DNA of 64,000 nucleotides from Pseudomonas viridiflava (GCF_900573885.1 NZ_UPSE01000161.1:124001-188000); one strand, 5' to 3'; shown: positions 22,356-36,163, counted from the first letter of the stretch. Numbers and translations: made by a program. The notes: generated by a model not told the origin, from the sequence alone.

Positions 22356-23003
22356 TCATATGATGCGGCGCAGTATCAACAGATGCCGTTGACCTTGGCA
22401 ACCGGGAACCTTGAGCACGTGTGTTGCAGCCAATTCAAAGTCGGCAGGCAGCGCTTGCAGCTCGTCGTCGGGGTGCACGCCTTTCATGGCCAGCCAACGG
22501 GTATCCGTGTCGCCAAGGTGCCGGGTCCACTCGGAAAAATCCTGCAGTGAGCTGAAGGCGCGGGAGCAGATGCCGGCAAACGGCAGGGCGGGCGTAAATC
22601 CTTCGACGCGGCTGTGGATAACTTCCAGGTTCGGGAGTTTGAGCTCGAGCTTCACCTGCGTCAGAAATCGCGTTTTCTTGCCGTTGGAATCGAGCAAGGT
22701 GAAGTGGCGGTCGGGAAACATGATCGCCAACGGAATGCCGGGCATGCCACCGCCGCTGCCAACGTCCAGCCAGGTCGCGCCGCCTTCGGCAACGTGAGGA
22801 ACCACGCTCAGGCTGTCGAGCAGATGGCGCGAAACCATCTCGTCCGGGTCACGCACAGCGGTCAGGTTGTAGGCCTTGTTCCACTTGATCAGCAACGCGA
22901 GGTAGCCCAACAGATGGGTGTGTTGCTGTCCGGTCAGGGCAACGTCCAGCTCGGCGGCGCCACGGGACAATTCTTCAGCATGTTGTGCGCTAACCAGAGA
23001 CAT
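22356..23003 (-). CDS. rsmG: 16S rRNA (guanine527-N7)-methyltransferase
   Basis: A 215-residue SAM enzyme that methylates G527 of 16S rRNA; its loss gives low-level streptomycin resistance in other bacteria. The SAM motif is [16 protein letters not shown] near residues 79-94, preceded by [15 protein letters not shown]. The start overlaps the mnmG stop by one base (TGATG), so it is translationally coupled to it. A perfect DnaA box lies at 22613-22621. Confidence 0.97.
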   Translation of the reverse strand: MSLVSAQHAEELSRGAAELDVALTGQQHTHLLGYLALLIKWNKAYNLTAVRDPDEMVSRHLLDSLSVVPHVAEGGATWLDVGSGGGMPGIPLAIMFPDRHFTLLDSNGKKTRFLTQVKLELKLPNLEVIHSRVEGFTPALPFAGICSRAFSSLQDFSEWTRHLGDTDTRWLAMKGVHPDDELQALPADFELAATHVLKVPGCQGQRHLLILRRII

Positions 23004-24898
23004 CAGGCGCTTTGCTCCAGCTCACGACCGGCACTGCGTTTTTTCAGGTTGATCATCAACAAGGAAATGGCAGCCGGCGTTACACCCGGAATTCGCGAGG
23101 CCTGACCCAGCGTTTCCGGGCGGCTTTGGCTGAGCTTGCTCTGAATTTCCTTGGAAAGACCGGCAATGGCGGTGTAGTCGATGTCCGCTGGCAGCTTGGT
23201 GTTTTCGCTGGCACGCAGGCGGGCAATTTCGTCTTGCTGGCGGTCAATGTAGCCGGCGTACTTGGTTTTGATTTCGACCTGCTCGGACACCTGCGGATCG
23301 TCATGGCCCGGGCCAGTCACTCCAATCAAGCCGGCGTAGTCCACTTCAGGACGGGTCAGCAGGCTCATCAGGTTGTATTCGTGCGTCAGCGGCGTACCGA
23401 AGCGCGCGGAAATGGCATCACCTTCAGGCGTATTCGGGCGCACCCAGGTGCTCTTCAGCCGTTGTTCTTCACGCTCGATGCCTTCGCGTTTGGCACAGAA
23501 GGCCGCCCAGCGACGGTCGTCGACCAGTCCCAGCTCGCGACCTTTTTCGGTCAGGCGCAGATCGGCGTTGTCTTCACGCAAGATCAGGCGGTACTCGGCT
23601 CGGGAAGTGAACATTCGGTACGGCTCTTGGGTGCCGAGGGTGATCAGGTCATCAACGAGGACGCCGATATACGCTTCGTCGCGACGTGGACACCAGCTGT
23701 CTTTGCCCTGAGCTCGCAACGCGGCATTGGCACCAGCCAACAGCCCCTGAGCGCCGGCTTCTTCGTAACCGGTGGTGCCGTTGATCTGGCCGGCAAAGAA
23801 CAGCCCGGCAATAACCTTGGTTTCGAGGCTGTATTTGAGATCGCGCGGGTCGAAGTAGTCGTATTCGATGGCGTAACCCGGACGAACGATGTGGGCGTTT
23901 TCCATGCCGCGGATCGAACGAACCAGTTCCAGTTGCACATCAAAAGGCAGTGAGGTCGAGATGCCGTTCGGATACAGCTCGTGGGTGTTCAAGCCTTCGG
24001 GCTCGATAAACACCTGGTGGCTGTCCTTGTCGGCGAAGCGGTGAATCTTGTCTTCGATCGACGGGCAGTAGCGTGGGCCAATGCCTTCGATCACACCGGA
24101 ATACATCGGCGAGCGGTTGAGATTCGCCGCAATGATTTCGTGGGTGCGTGCGTTGGTATGGGTGATCCAACAGCTCACCTGACGTGGATGCTGTTCTTTG
24201 TTGCCAAGGAACGACATGACAGGAATGGGCGTATCACCCGGCTGTTCGGTCATCACCGAAAAATCTACCGAGCGACCGTCGATGCGTGGCGGAGTACCCG
24301 TTTTCAGGCGACCGACCCGCAGCGGATGCTCGCGAAGACGTTGAGCCAAGGCAATGGAAGGCGGATCGCCCGCGCGGCCACCGGAATGGTTCTGCAAACC
24401 GATGTGGATAAGGCCGCCGAGGAAGGTGCCCGTGGTCAGAACCACGGATTCGGCGAAAAACCTCAGACCCATTTGTGTAACTACACCGCGAACCTGGTCG
24501 TGTTCAACGATCAGGTCGTCGCACGATTGCTGGAATATCCACAGGTTGGGCTGGTTCTCCAGCGTTTCACGGATCGCCGCTTTGTACAGCATGCGGTCAG
24601 CCTGGGCACGGGTTGCACGTACAGCGGGGCCTTTGCGGCTGTTAAGCACACGAAACTGAATGCCGCCCTTGTCGGTGGCTTCAGCCATGGCGCCGCCGAG
24701 CGCGTCGATTTCCTTCACTAGATGGCTCTTGCCGATGCCACCAATCGCCGGGTTGCAGCTCATGTGTCCGAGCGTGTCGACGTTGTGGCTGAGCAGCAAG
24801 GTTTTGACGCCCATCCGTGCAGCAGCAAGCGCTGCTTCAGTGCCGGCATGGCCGCCGCCGATAACGATGACATCAAAACGGGAAGGGAAATCCACCAC
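23003..24898 (-). CDS. mnmG: tRNA uridine-5-carboxymethylaminomethyl modification enzyme MnmG (GidA)
   Basis: A 631-residue FAD enzyme that, with MnmE, modifies the wobble U34 of several tRNAs. The FAD fingerprint [10 protein letters not shown] is at residues 14-23, and the MnmG signatures CNPAIGG (near 48) and [16 protein letters not shown] (near 374) are clear; the C-terminal helical domain that binds MnmE is complete. It begins with tandem GTG codons, of which I took the first (24898). First gene of the mnmG-rsmG-parA-parB unit, next to the origin-like DNA upstream. A perfect DnaA box is inside at 24403-24411. Confidence 0.97.
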   Translation of the reverse strand: MVDFPSRFDVIVIGGGHAGTEAALAAARMGVKTLLLSHNVDTLGHMSCNPAIGGIGKSHLVKEIDALGGAMAEATDKGGIQFRVLNSRKGPAVRATRAQADRMLYKAAIRETLENQPNLWIFQQSCDDLIVEHDQVRGVVTQMGLRFFAESVVLTTGTFLGGLIHIGLQNHSGGRAGDPPSIALAQRLREHPLRVGRLKTGTPPRIDGRSVDFSVMTEQPGDTPIPVMSFLGNKEQHPRQVSCWITHTNARTHEIIAANLNRSPMYSGVIEGIGPRYCPSIEDKIHRFADKDSHQVFIEPEGLNTHELYPNGISTSLPFDVQLELVRSIRGMENAHIVRPGYAIEYDYFDPRDLKYSLETKVIAGLFFAGQINGTTGYEEAGAQGLLAGANAALRAQGKDSWCPRRDEAYIGVLVDDLITLGTQEPYRMFTSRAEYRLILREDNADLRLTEKGRELGLVDDRRWAAFCAKREGIEREEQRLKSTWVRPNTPEGDAISARFGTPLTHEYNLMSLLTRPEVDYAGLIGVTGPGHDDPQVSEQVEIKTKYAGYIDRQQDEIARLRASENTKLPADIDYTAIAGLSKEIQSKLSQSRPETLGQASRIPGVTPAAISLLMINLKKRSAGRELEQSA

Positions 24899-25049
24899 GC
24901 ACCTCGTGCCTGTTGAGAATTGGGGAGGCTTTTAACTGACCCGAAAAGGGGAAAAGCGGAAAGCCGGCAAGTATAGGGATTTACCCGAACCGAAAGAAGC
25001 CTTTTGAGCAAAAAATAGCCAACCGACTGAACGGGCCGTGGCGGCTAGA

Positions 25050-25330
25050 CAGAGGGCTGTTAATAAATAAAAAGAAGAGAGAATTTTTTTAAAGCTTTGT
25101 TTTTATGTTTATTACTTATGGGCTGGTTTTCTGTGGATACAGCGCTGGGCTCTTAGTGCTGCAACGTGTGGGGAATTGTATAAGGCTGTGCTCAGATGAG
25201 CAGGAGGGTTCTGGATAACGCCCTTGAACCTGTGGATGAAACGGCGACTTGTGCACAGGGCGATTCATCCCCAGCTTTGCCCCCTGCTTATCGACTGGGC
25301 TCAAGGCCGGTTATGCACAGGGTTTAAAAC
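25050..25330. other. Origin-like region between mnmG and mnmE
   Basis: This covers the core of the 512-base gap 24899-25410. An A+T-only-like stretch at 25059-25118 is followed by DnaA-box-like 9-mers: TGTGGATAC 25132-25140, TCTGGATAA 25210-25218, TGTGGATGA 25231-25239, TTGTGCACA about 25249-25257 and TTATGCACA about 25312-25320. Each is near but not equal to TTATCCACA. The segment 25125-25145 matches 29606-29626 of the dnaA-side region at 20 of 21 bases, and the A+T-rich parts align too, in the same orientation. It is either a second origin module or a duplicate that has drifted. Positions 24899-25049 hold the mnmG leader and nothing else that I recognise. Confidence 0.7.
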
Positions 25331-25355
25331 AGGGTTGTGGTTAACCTTCCAGGCA

Positions 25356-25392
25356 TAAAAAAGCCCTGTCGACGTCGGTACGCGGACAGGGC
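25356..25392 (-). terminator. Terminator after mnmE
   Basis: On the minus strand GCCCTGTC and GACAGGGC (25385-25392 and 25363-25370) form an 8-bp stem with a 14-base loop, followed by TTTTTT. It lies just past the mnmE stop and shields the origin-like DNA from mnmE transcription. Confidence 0.88.
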
Positions 25393-25410
25393 CTGGTACA
25401 GCTGTCTGGT

Positions 25411-26778
25411 TTACTTGCCGATGCAGAAGCTGGAAAAGATCCGCCCCAGCAAGTCGTCCGAGCTGAAGGCGCCGGTGATTTCGCCTAATGCCTGTTGAGC
25501 AATACGCAGGTCTTCGGCCAGCAACTCGCCGGCGCCAGCCAGGGTCAATTGCGCGTAACCATGCTCCAGTGACCGGCTGGCGTGCTCAAGGGCTTGAAGG
25601 TGGCGGCGCCGGGCGCTGAAGCTGCTCTCTGCGGTTTGCTCGTAGCCCATGCAGGCCTTCAAATGGTCTCGCAGCAGCTCCAGACCCTCTGCGGAACGAG
25701 CAGACAGGTTGATGGTGACATGCCCGTCATCACTCACCTCGAGTCCCACCGCATCGCCCGACAGGTCGGTCTTGTTGCGGATCAGCGTAACGTTCGCGGG
25801 ATCAGGCCGTTCGCTGAGAAATTCCGGCCAGAGCGCAAACGGATCTGTAGCCTCCAACGAGGTTGCATCCACCACCAACAACACGCGGTCGGCCTCGCCA
25901 ATGGCTTTGAGCGCTCGCTCAACGCCAATCTTCTCCACCTGGTCGTCGGTATCGCGCAGGCCTGCCGTATCGACGACATGCAGCGGCATACCGTCGATAT
26001 GGATATGTTCGCGCAGCACATCGCGCGTGGTGCCGGCTATTTCCGTGACGATTGCCGCCTCGCGACCCGCCAGTGCATTGAGCAGGCTGGATTTGCCGGC
26101 ATTGGGTCGCCCGGCAATCACTACCGTCATGCCATCGCGCAACAGCGCGCCCTGGTTTGCTTCGCGCTGGACGGCGGTCAGGTCGCTACGTACCTCGTTC
26201 AGCATGCTCAATACATGGCCGTCGGCGAGAAAGTCGATTTCCTCTTCCGGGAAGTCGATCGCTGCTTCCACGTAAATTCGCAGTGCGATCAGCCGCTCGG
26301 TCAGGCCATGAACGCGACGGGAAAACTCACCTTGTAGCGAACGCAGGGCGTTGCGCGCCGCTTGTTCGGAACTGGCTTCGATCAGGTCGGCAATGGCTTC
26401 TGCCTGGGCCAGATCGAGCTTGTCGTTGAGAAAGGCGCGCTCGCTGAATTCGCCGGGCCTTGCCAGCCGGGCGCCTAGCTGAAGGCAGCGGCGCAGGAGC
26501 AGATCAAGCACCACGGGTCCGCCATGGCCTTGCAGTTCGAGTACATCTTCGCCGGTAAAGGAGTTTGGCCCGGGGAAGTACAAGGCCAGGCCTTCATCGA
26601 GTACGTGATCCTGTTCACCATGAAATGGCCCGTAATGGGCATAGCGTGGTTTGAGGGTGCGCTGCGCAATGGCTTCGGCAATGGCCTGGGCATGTGGACC
26701 GGAAACGCGGACGATTCCCACGCCGGCGCGGCCCTGGGCAGTGGCGACAGCGGCGATGGTTTCTCGGGCAGTGTTCAT
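25411..26778 (-). CDS. mnmE: tRNA uridine-5-carboxymethylaminomethyl modification GTPase MnmE (TrmE)
   Basis: A 455-residue GTPase, partner of MnmG. The N-terminal tetrahydrofolate-binding domain covers about 1-118, then a helical domain with a G domain inserted: [14 protein letters not shown] near 223-236, DTAGLRDT near 270-277 and NKTD. The C-terminus is FCIGK, with the catalytic Cys four residues from the end. It follows yidC by about 100 bases, across a terminator, so it may have a promoter in 26779-26817 or depend on readthrough. Confidence 0.98.
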   Translation of the reverse strand: MNTARETIAAVATAQGRAGVGIVRVSGPHAQAIAEAIAQRTLKPRYAHYGPFHGEQDHVLDEGLALYFPGPNSFTGEDVLELQGHGGPVVLDLLLRRCLQLGARLARPGEFSERAFLNDKLDLAQAEAIADLIEASSEQAARNALRSLQGEFSRRVHGLTERLIALRIYVEAAIDFPEEEIDFLADGHVLSMLNEVRSDLTAVQREANQGALLRDGMTVVIAGRPNAGKSSLLNALAGREAAIVTEIAGTTRDVLREHIHIDGMPLHVVDTAGLRDTDDQVEKIGVERALKAIGEADRVLLVVDATSLEATDPFALWPEFLSERPDPANVTLIRNKTDLSGDAVGLEVSDDGHVTINLSARSAEGLELLRDHLKACMGYEQTAESSFSARRRHLQALEHASRSLEHGYAQLTLAGAGELLAEDLRIAQQALGEITGAFSSDDLLGRIFSSFCIGK

Positions 26779-26817
26779 GGCGCGGTTCTCATGATTGAGC
26801 CCTCATGGCCGGAGGGC

Positions 26818-26858
26818 AAAAAGCAAAACGCCCCGCCACGTATTGCTCGGGCGGGGCG
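26818..26858 (-). terminator. Terminator after yidC
   Basis: On the minus strand, CGCCCCGCC and GGCGGGGCG (26829-26837 and 26850-26858) form a 9-bp GC stem with a 12-base loop, followed by TTTTGCTTTTT. It marks the end of the rpmH-rnpA-yidD-yidC unit. Confidence 0.87.
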
Positions 26859-26882
26859 CTGGTTCAGCTTAGCAAGCCAGGC

Positions 26883-28625
26883 TTATGCGTTCGCAGCCTT
26901 GGCAGCCGCTTCGATCTTGCGGGTGATGTACCACTGCTGCGCGATCGACAAGCAGTTGTTGACGACCCAGTACAGCACCAGACCAGCCGGGAACCACAGG
27001 AAGAAGAAGGTGAAGATGATCGGCATCATTTTCATCACCTTGGCCTGCATCGGATCTGGCGGCGCGGGGTTCAGCTGCTGCTGGATGAACATGGTGGCGC
27101 CCATGATCAACGGCAGAATGAAGAACGGGTCTTTGATCGACAGGTCGGTAATCCAGAACATCCAGGGCGCCTGACGCATCTCGACGCTTTCCAGAAGAAC
27201 CCAGTACAAGGCAAGGAAGACCGGCATCTGCACCAGAATCGGCAGGCAACCGCCCAGAGGGTTGATCTTCTCTTTCTTGTACAGCTCCATCATGGCTTGC
27301 GACATTTTCTGCCGGTCATCGCCATGCTGCTCTTTCAAGGCAGCCAGTTTCGGTGCTACGGCGCGCATGCGGGCCATCGACTTGTAGCTGGCAGCGGAAA
27401 GCGGGAAGAACAGGCCTTTGATCAGCATCGTCAGCACGATGATCGACCAGCCCCAGTTACCCAGAATGCTGTGGATATGTTGCAGCAGCCAGAAAATTGG
27501 CTGGGCAATGAACCACAAGATGCCGTAATCGACGGTCAGCTCCAGACCCGGAGCGAGCGAGCCAAGGTGCTTCTGGATTTTCGGACCGGCATAGAGGATT
27601 GCCGACACTTCACCCTTGCTGCCCGGCGCTACGCTGACGCTTGGGGTGGTAAAACCAACAATGTAGCGACCTTGCGAGTCTTTACGGGTTTGCACACTGT
27701 TGTCGTTGTCCTGGCTTGGAATCCAGGCAGTCACGAAATAGTGCTGCAACCAGGCAACCCAGCCGCCTTTTACGGTTTCTTTGGCAGGCGCTTTGTCGAT
27801 ATCGCTCATCGACACTTTCTTGTAGGCCGAATCGTGCGTGGCCATAGCCGCGCCGAGGTAGGTCGCGGTGCTGGTGGCAGCAGTTTTCGACGGGTCGTCA
27901 CTGTTGTCGCGCTTGAGCTGGGCGTACATGTTGCCGGCCCAGGCTTCAGCGCTCTGGTTGTCGATCAGGTAACGCACATCTACCTGGTAGGACGACGGAT
28001 CGATACAGCCCGGTTTTTTCAGCTCTTGTTCTTTAGCCGAGCACTCGGGGTTAAGACCGCGGGTGAAGGTGAAGCGCTTGACGTAATTCACGCCGCCCTG
28101 GCTGTGGGTCAGATCGACAACCAGGCTGTTCTGGCCGTCGGCCAGTTGGTAGCTCTTCTGAGCGCTCTGCCAAACCGCACGACCGTTTGCCGAATCCGGC
28201 GCATTGGTTCCGATCAGGCCGCTTTGGGCCAGGTAGGTGCGCTCGTTGCCGTTGTCGAACAACTGGAACGGTACATCCGGACGGTCTTGACGACGCGGGT
28301 ACTGCGGCAGCGTGAGCTGAACGATGTCGCCGCCACTTGGATCGATGGCCAGCTCGAGAACGTCAGTCTTTACGCGGATCAGGTCTTTGCTTGCTTGTGG
28401 CGCAGCGGCAACGGCTTCCGGTTGAGCGTTAGGTGCACTCGGAACGTCGCTGTTGGCTGTGTTGTTGGCAGCAGGAACGTCGGGAAGCGCAGCAGTGTTG
28501 CCTGTCGCAGCGGCGGTGTTCGCAGTCGGCAAGGACGTCTGTCCATAGTCTTCGTTCCACTTGAGAACCATGACGTAGGACACGATTGCGAGCGCGGCGA
28601 TCAGGATCGAGCGTTTAATATCCAT
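26883..28625 (-). CDS. yidC: Membrane protein insertase YidC
   Basis: A 580-residue inner-membrane insertase that works alone or with Sec; F0 subunits c and a are known clients. Residues about 5-22 form the first membrane helix (SILIAALAIVSYVMVL), a long low-complexity linker and periplasmic domain follow (about 50-340), and the C-terminal part carries the conserved helices (FPLSAASYKSMARMR, LGGCLPILVQMPVFLALYWVLLESVE, FFFLWFPAGLVLYWVVNN). ATG 28625 opens MDIKRSI; the longer frame is upstream DNA. The gap to yidD is two bases. Confidence 0.98.
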   Translation of the reverse strand: MDIKRSILIAALAIVSYVMVLKWNEDYGQTSLPTANTAAATGNTAALPDVPAANNTANSDVPSAPNAQPEAVAAAPQASKDLIRVKTDVLELAIDPSGGDIVQLTLPQYPRRQDRPDVPFQLFDNGNERTYLAQSGLIGTNAPDSANGRAVWQSAQKSYQLADGQNSLVVDLTHSQGGVNYVKRFTFTRGLNPECSAKEQELKKPGCIDPSSYQVDVRYLIDNQSAEAWAGNMYAQLKRDNSDDPSKTAATSTATYLGAAMATHDSAYKKVSMSDIDKAPAKETVKGGWVAWLQHYFVTAWIPSQDNDNSVQTRKDSQGRYIVGFTTPSVSVAPGSKGEVSAILYAGPKIQKHLGSLAPGLELTVDYGILWFIAQPIFWLLQHIHSILGNWGWSIIVLTMLIKGLFFPLSAASYKSMARMRAVAPKLAALKEQHGDDRQKMSQAMMELYKKEKINPLGGCLPILVQMPVFLALYWVLLESVEMRQAPWMFWITDLSIKDPFFILPLIMGATMFIQQQLNPAPPDPMQAKVMKMMPIIFTFFFLWFPAGLVLYWVVNNCLSIAQQWYITRKIEAAAKAANA

Positions 28626-28627
28626 GA

Positions 28628-28873
28628 TTACTCGGCCATCGAAGGGGGTCGGGAAATGGGAGCGCCTGGAACCGGATCGTAACCGCCGGGATTCCACGGG
28701 TGACAGCGGCCAAGCCGACGCAGGGTCAGCCAGCCACCGCGCATGAAACCATGGTGTTCAATGGCTTCATACGCGTAGCAGGAACAGCTGGGGTAGAAAC
28801 GACAGTGACTGGCCATCAAAGGGCTGATGGCGTAGCGATAAACCTGAATGGACGCGAGGGCCAGTTTACGCAT
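28628..28873 (-). CDS. yidD: Membrane protein insertion efficiency factor YidD
   Basis: An 81-residue basic, Cys-containing protein with the family core [31 protein letters not shown] (three Cys). It is peripheral to the inner membrane and helps YidC-dependent insertion. ATG 28873 overlaps the end of rnpA by 8 bases; the frame open further upstream is antisense or shadow of rnpA and was not used. Confidence 0.94.
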   Translation of the reverse strand: MRKLALASIQVYRYAISPLMASHCRFYPSCSCYAYEAIEHHGFMRGGWLTLRRLGRCHPWNPGGYDPVPGAPISRPPSMAE

Positions 28874-29270
28874 GGGGACTGTCGGTAACCCCTGATTGCG
28901 GGACGGCTTCCGGGCTCGGCTTGCTGCGTGCCAAGCGTTTCCAGAGTTTGCCGAACTGGTTTGCCAATTCAGTGTTCTCCAGATCACCTAGGCCTTTTCG
29001 CGCAACAACCACGATATCCCAGCCAACCAGGTTGTCCTGGTTAAGGCGGAATGAATCGCGGATGACGCGCTTGAGGCGGTTGCGTTCAACAGAGAGCTTT
29101 ACGCTCTTCTTACCGATGACCAGACCCAGGCGGGGATGATCGAGATCGTTGTTGCGCGCTAGAAGCAGGACGTTTTTGCCCGGAACCTTACCGCTGGGGG
29201 AGTCGAAGACTGTCTTGAATTGTCGAGGGGTTAGCAGGCGCTTTTCCCGACTGAAGTCTTGACTCACCAC
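28866..29270 (-). CDS. rnpA: Ribonuclease P protein component
   Basis: A 134-residue basic protein that binds the RNase P RNA for tRNA 5' processing. The RNR signature is seen in [16 protein letters not shown]. The start is GTG at 29270 ([13 protein letters not shown]), the usual Pseudomonas N-terminus; the longer frame up to 29363 is rpmH read in another frame. The stop overlaps the yidD start. The gap to rpmH is 13 bases. Confidence 0.96.
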   Translation of the reverse strand: MVSQDFSREKRLLTPRQFKTVFDSPSGKVPGKNVLLLARNNDLDHPRLGLVIGKKSVKLSVERNRLKRVIRDSFRLNQDNLVGWDIVVVARKGLGDLENTELANQFGKLWKRLARSKPSPEAVPQSGVTDSPHA

Positions 29271-29283
29271 CGATGCCGAATTA

Positions 29284-29418
29284 TCAGACGGCCAGACGCT
29301 TACGGCCTTTGGCACGACGACGGGACAGAACAGCGCGGCCGTTCTTGGTAGCCATACGGGCACGGAAACCGTGGGTGCGAGCGCGCTTGATAGTGCTGGG
29401 TTGGAAAGTGCGTTTCAT
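29284..29418 (-). CDS. rpmH: 50S ribosomal protein L34
   Basis: A 44-residue highly basic protein, [18 protein letters not shown] at the start and [11 protein letters not shown] at the end, identical in plan to bacterial L34. It is transcribed from a clear promoter 60 bases upstream and leads the rpmH-rnpA-yidD-yidC unit. Confidence 0.98.
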
Positions 29419-29478
29419 GGTGCGTTACCTGGGTGGTCGACAACGGGCCGGAATGGCCCCCGTTTTAAGAGACCGGCG

Positions 29479-29507
29479 ATTCTAGAGAAACCGCGCGGTC
29501 AGGTCAA
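29479..29507 (-). promoter_or_regulatory. Sigma-70 promoter of rpmH
   Basis: On the minus strand: -35 TTGACC (29502-29507), a 17-base spacer, and -10 TAGAAT (29479-29484). Both elements match consensus at 5 of 6 positions with ideal spacing, so it is a strong promoter for L34 and the genes after it. Confidence 0.85.
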
Positions 29508-29519
29508 TTTCCAACCAGC

Positions 29520-29890
29520 ATTCTCTGATGGATAACGGGTAAATAAAGAATATTAAGAAAGAGAGATTTAAATCTTTCTTGAAATGTTAACTACTTTTAG
29601 CGATCGGTTTTCTGTGGATAAAGCGCCAAAAGCGTTACAGCGCTAGGCCTGGCGCCGATGATAACCCTGTCCAGAAAGGGTGAGTAGCCTGTACCGGAGC
29701 TGCGCATAAGCTGGGGATCGAACGCGTTTTTATCCACAGGCGAATTATTCACCTGTTTTTCCAGTGGCTTGTCCCACGAGCCCAAGGTTAGTTATCCACA
29801 GGGTTTCGCGGTGGGGCGTTTTAACCGGAGAAAATGAATAACACATTGATTTTACGCGTCGAAAAACGATCGTCTCATGTGGATAAGTGC
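29520..29890. other. Chromosomal replication origin oriC (rpmH-dnaA intergenic)
   Basis: This 536-base gap between rpmH and dnaA holds four perfect DnaA boxes: TGTGGATAA 29613-29621, TTATCCACA 29730-29738, TTATCCACA 29792-29800 and TGTGGATAA 29878-29886; a weaker TTATTCACC is at 29745-29753. An A+T-rich stretch at about 29535-29600 is the likely unwinding element. The place and content match the origin known for Pseudomonas. The rest of the gap holds the rpmH promoter on the left and the dnaA promoter and leader on the right. Confidence 0.93.
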
Positions 29891-29948
29891 GCCGGGGTGC
29901 GGGTACAATGCCTGCTGTTTTGGGCGTTGCAGCCTATTTGGCTAGGGG
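29878..29948 (+). promoter_or_regulatory. dnaA promoter and ribosome site, overlapped by a DnaA box
   Basis: TACAAT at 29904-29909 is a good -10; the -35 position at about 29881-29886 falls within the DnaA box TGTGGATAA, so DnaA bound there would block its own promoter. AGGGGA at 29944-29949 stands 5 bases before GTG 29955. Confidence 0.65.
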
Positions 29949-29954
29949 ATGTTT

Positions 29955-31430
29955 GTGTCGGTGGAACTTTGGCAGCAATGTGTAGAACTTCTACGCGATG
30001 AGCTGCCGGCCCAGCAATTCAATACATGGATTCGTCCGCTGCAGGTTGAAGCCTCCAGCGATGAGTTGCGTGTGTTCGCACCCAACCGCTTTGTGCTCGA
30101 TTGGGTCAACGAGAAATACATGGGCCGTCTGTTGGAGCTGCTGAATGAGCGCAGTGAAGGCATGGCGCCGGCAATCTCCCTATTAATAGGCAGCAAACGC
30201 GCCGCCGTTCCACGTACGCCTATGCCAGCCCCTGCCCCTGCGCAACCTGTCAGCGCGACTGTCGCGACGCCGGTGCGTGAAGAGTCCATGGCAACGGTTG
30301 TGAACAGCGAGCCGTCTCGCGCCAGTTTTGATCCCATGGCAGGTGCCAGTTCGCAAACGGCTCCGGTGCGCAATGAGCGATCAGTGCAGGTTGAAGGTGC
30401 GCTCAAGCACACCAGTTATCTCAACCGCACCTTTACCTTCGAAAATTTCGTTGAGGGTAAATCCAACCAGCTTGCGCGCGCCGCAGCCTGGCAGGTTGCA
30501 GACAACCCGAAGCATGGATACAACCCGCTGTTTTTGTACGGTGGCGTTGGTCTGGGTAAAACCCACTTGATGCATGCGGTGGGCAACCACCTGTTAAAGA
30601 AGAACCCGAACGCCAAGGTCGTGTATCTGCATTCCGAGCGCTTTGTAGCCGACATGGTGAAAGCGCTGCAGCTGAACGCCATCAATGAATTCAAGCGGTT
30701 CTACCGTTCCGTTGACGCGCTGCTGATCGACGACATTCAATTCTTCGCTAAAAAAGAACGCTCTCAGGAAGAATTCTTCCACACCTTCAACGCACTTCTC
30801 GAAGGCGGTCAGCAGGTAATTCTCACCAGCGACCGTTACCCGAAGGAAATCGAAGGCCTGGAAGAGCGCTTGAAGTCGCGGTTTGGCTGGGGCTTGACCG
30901 TCGCGGTCGAACCGCCGGAGCTGGAGACGCGGGTCGCGATTCTTATGAAAAAGGCAGACCAGGCGAAAGTGGATCTGCCACACGACGCTGCCTTCTTTAT
31001 TGCCCAGCGCATTCGCTCCAACGTACGTGAGCTCGAAGGCGCGTTGAAACGTGTGATTGCCCATGCGCACTTCATGGGCCGCGATATCACCATCGAGCTG
31101 ATCCGTGAATCGCTGAAAGACCTGTTGGCGCTGCAAGACAAACTCGTCAGCGTTGATAACATTCAGCGCACCGTCGCCGAGTACTACAAGATCAAGATTT
31201 CCGACCTGCTTTCCAAGCGGCGCTCACGTTCCGTAGCGCGGCCGCGGCAGGTGGCTATGGCCTTGTCCAAAGAGTTGACCAACCACAGCCTGCCGGAGAT
31301 TGGCGATGCGTTCGGCGGTCGTGATCACACCACGGTATTGCATGCTTGCCGTAAGATTGCTGAACTTAGGGAATCCGACGCGGACATCCGCGAGGACTAC
31401 AAGAATCTGCTGCGCACGCTGACCACCTGA
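29955..31430 (+). CDS. dnaA: Chromosomal replication initiator DnaA
   Basis: A 491-residue AAA+ initiator. Domain I (about 1-85, [20 protein letters not shown]) mediates oligomers and helicase loading; a Pro/Ala-rich domain II linker follows (about 88-150); domain III holds Walker [10 protein letters not shown] near 193 and Walker [10 protein letters not shown]; domain IV ends with [14 protein letters not shown], the DnaA-box-reading signature. GTG 29955 gives the standard MSVELWQQ start; an in-frame ATG at 29949 overlaps the ribosome site and is less likely. Confidence 0.98.
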   Translation: MSVELWQQCVELLRDELPAQQFNTWIRPLQVEASSDELRVFAPNRFVLDWVNEKYMGRLLELLNERSEGMAPAISLLIGSKRAAVPRTPMPAPAPAQPVSATVATPVREESMATVVNSEPSRASFDPMAGASSQTAPVRNERSVQVEGALKHTSYLNRTFTFENFVEGKSNQLARAAAWQVADNPKHGYNPLFLYGGVGLGKTHLMHAVGNHLLKKNPNAKVVYLHSERFVADMVKALQLNAINEFKRFYRSVDALLIDDIQFFAKKERSQEEFFHTFNALLEGGQQVILTSDRYPKEIEGLEERLKSRFGWGLTVAVEPPELETRVAILMKKADQAKVDLPHDAAFFIAQRIRSNVRELEGALKRVIAHAHFMGRDITIELIRESLKDLLALQDKLVSVDNIQRTVAEYYKIKISDLLSKRRSRSVARPRQVAMALSKELTNHSLPEIGDAFGGRDHTTVLHACRKIAELRESDADIREDYKNLLRTLTT

Positions 31431-31466
31431 CCTATTACGCAGCCCACGAGGCAAAGGGACTAGACC

Positions 31467-32570
31467 ATGCATTTCACTATTCAACGCGAAGCCCTGTTGA
31501 AACCGTTGCAACTGGTCGCTGGCGTGGTTGAACGCCGGCAGACATTGCCGGTGCTGTCTAACGTGTTGCTGGTTGTTGAAGGCCAGCAGCTGTCGCTGAC
31601 CGGTACGGATCTTGAAGTCGAGCTGGTCGGCCGTGTGAATCTGGAAGAGCCGGCCGAGTCTGGCGAAATCACCGTTCCGGCGCGCAAGCTGATGGATATC
31701 TGCAAAAGCTTGCCGAACGATGCCTTGATCGACATTCGCGTTGACGAAACCAAACTGGTGGTCAAAGCCGGTCGCAGTCGCTTCACCCTTTCCACGCTGC
31801 CTGCCAATGACTTCCCGACGGTGGAAGAAGGCCCAGGCTCGTTCACCTTTACCCTCATTCAAAGCAAGCTGCGTCGCCTGATTGAGCGCACCAGTTTCGC
31901 CATGGCCCAGCAGGACGTTCGTTACTACCTGAACGGCATGTTGATCGAAGTGCAGACCGGCGTGCTGCGTGCGGTTGCAACTGATGGTCACCGTCTGGCG
32001 ATGTGCTCGATGGAAGCCGGTATCGAACAAGCGGACCGTCATCAGGTGATCGTGCCGCGTAAAGGCATTCTGGAATTGGCGCGTCTGCTCACCGAGCAAG
32101 ACGGCACCGTGGATATCGTGCTGGGTCAGCACCACATTCGTGCGACCACTGGCGAGTTCACGTTCACCTCCAAGCTGGTCGACGGCAAATTCCCGGACTA
32201 TGAGCGCGTTCTGCCTAAAGGCGGCGACAAGCTGGTATTGGGCGATCGCCAGGCGCTGCGTGAAGCGTTCAGCCGTACCGCGATTCTGTCTAACGAGAAG
32301 TACCGCGGCATTCGATTGCAGCTGGCTAACGGCCTGTTGAAAATTCAGGCCAACAACCCTGAGCAGGAAGAAGCGGAAGAAGAAGTGGCCGTTGATTACA
32401 ACGGTGGTTCGCTGGAGATTGGTTTCAACGTGAGCTACCTGCTCGACGTGTTGGGTGTGATGACGACCGAACAGGTTCGCCTGATTCTGTCGGACTCCAA
32501 CAGCAGTGCTCTGGTGCAGGAATCTGACAACGACGATTCGGCCTATGTCGTCATGCCGATGCGCCTCTGA
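31467..32570 (+). CDS. dnaN: DNA polymerase III sliding clamp (beta subunit)
   Basis: A 367-residue three-domain clamp that tethers Pol III to DNA as a dimeric ring. It begins MHFTIQREALLKPLQ and ends with the standard YVVMPMRL, the C-terminal strand near the peptide-binding pocket. The gap of 36 bases from dnaA contains CAAAGGGA as ribosome site and no clear terminator, so dnaA-dnaN-recF-gyrB are likely co-transcribed, with possible internal promoters. Confidence 0.98.
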   Translation: MHFTIQREALLKPLQLVAGVVERRQTLPVLSNVLLVVEGQQLSLTGTDLEVELVGRVNLEEPAESGEITVPARKLMDICKSLPNDALIDIRVDETKLVVKAGRSRFTLSTLPANDFPTVEEGPGSFTFTLIQSKLRRLIERTSFAMAQQDVRYYLNGMLIEVQTGVLRAVATDGHRLAMCSMEAGIEQADRHQVIVPRKGILELARLLTEQDGTVDIVLGQHHIRATTGEFTFTSKLVDGKFPDYERVLPKGGDKLVLGDRQALREAFSRTAILSNEKYRGIRLQLANGLLKIQANNPEQEEAEEEVAVDYNGGSLEIGFNVSYLLDVLGVMTTEQVRLILSDSNSSALVQESDNDDSAYVVMPMRL

Positions 32571-32586
32571 CCTGAATCGAGTCTAG

Positions 32587-36112
<3,526 letters not shown>

Positions 36113-36135
36113 GCCCGGTTTTACGCAAGACAAAC

Positions 36136-36163
36136 AAAAACCCCAGCCTAGGCTGGGGTTTTT
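36136..36163. terminator. Bidirectional terminator between gyrB and phoA
   Basis: AAAAACCCCAGCC and GGCTGGGGTTTTT form a perfect 13-bp stem with a TA loop, with A and T runs on the two sides. It ends the rightward dnaA-gyrB unit and the leftward phosphatase gene. Confidence 0.93.

Noticed and set aside
25116-25304. 62-codon open frame in the mnmG-mnmE gap, and a similar one at 29597-29785, both ending alike
   Set aside because: The similar endings come from the shared origin sequence, not from a protein family; no start signals and no coding pattern.
26805-28682. A 625-codon open frame on the + strand opposite yidC
   Set aside because: Shadow of yidC; composition is odd and no ribosome site or motif is present.
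29949-29954. ATG 29949 as the dnaA start
   Set aside because: It overlaps the AGGGGA ribosome site and adds two residues not seen in related DnaA; GTG 29955 fits better.
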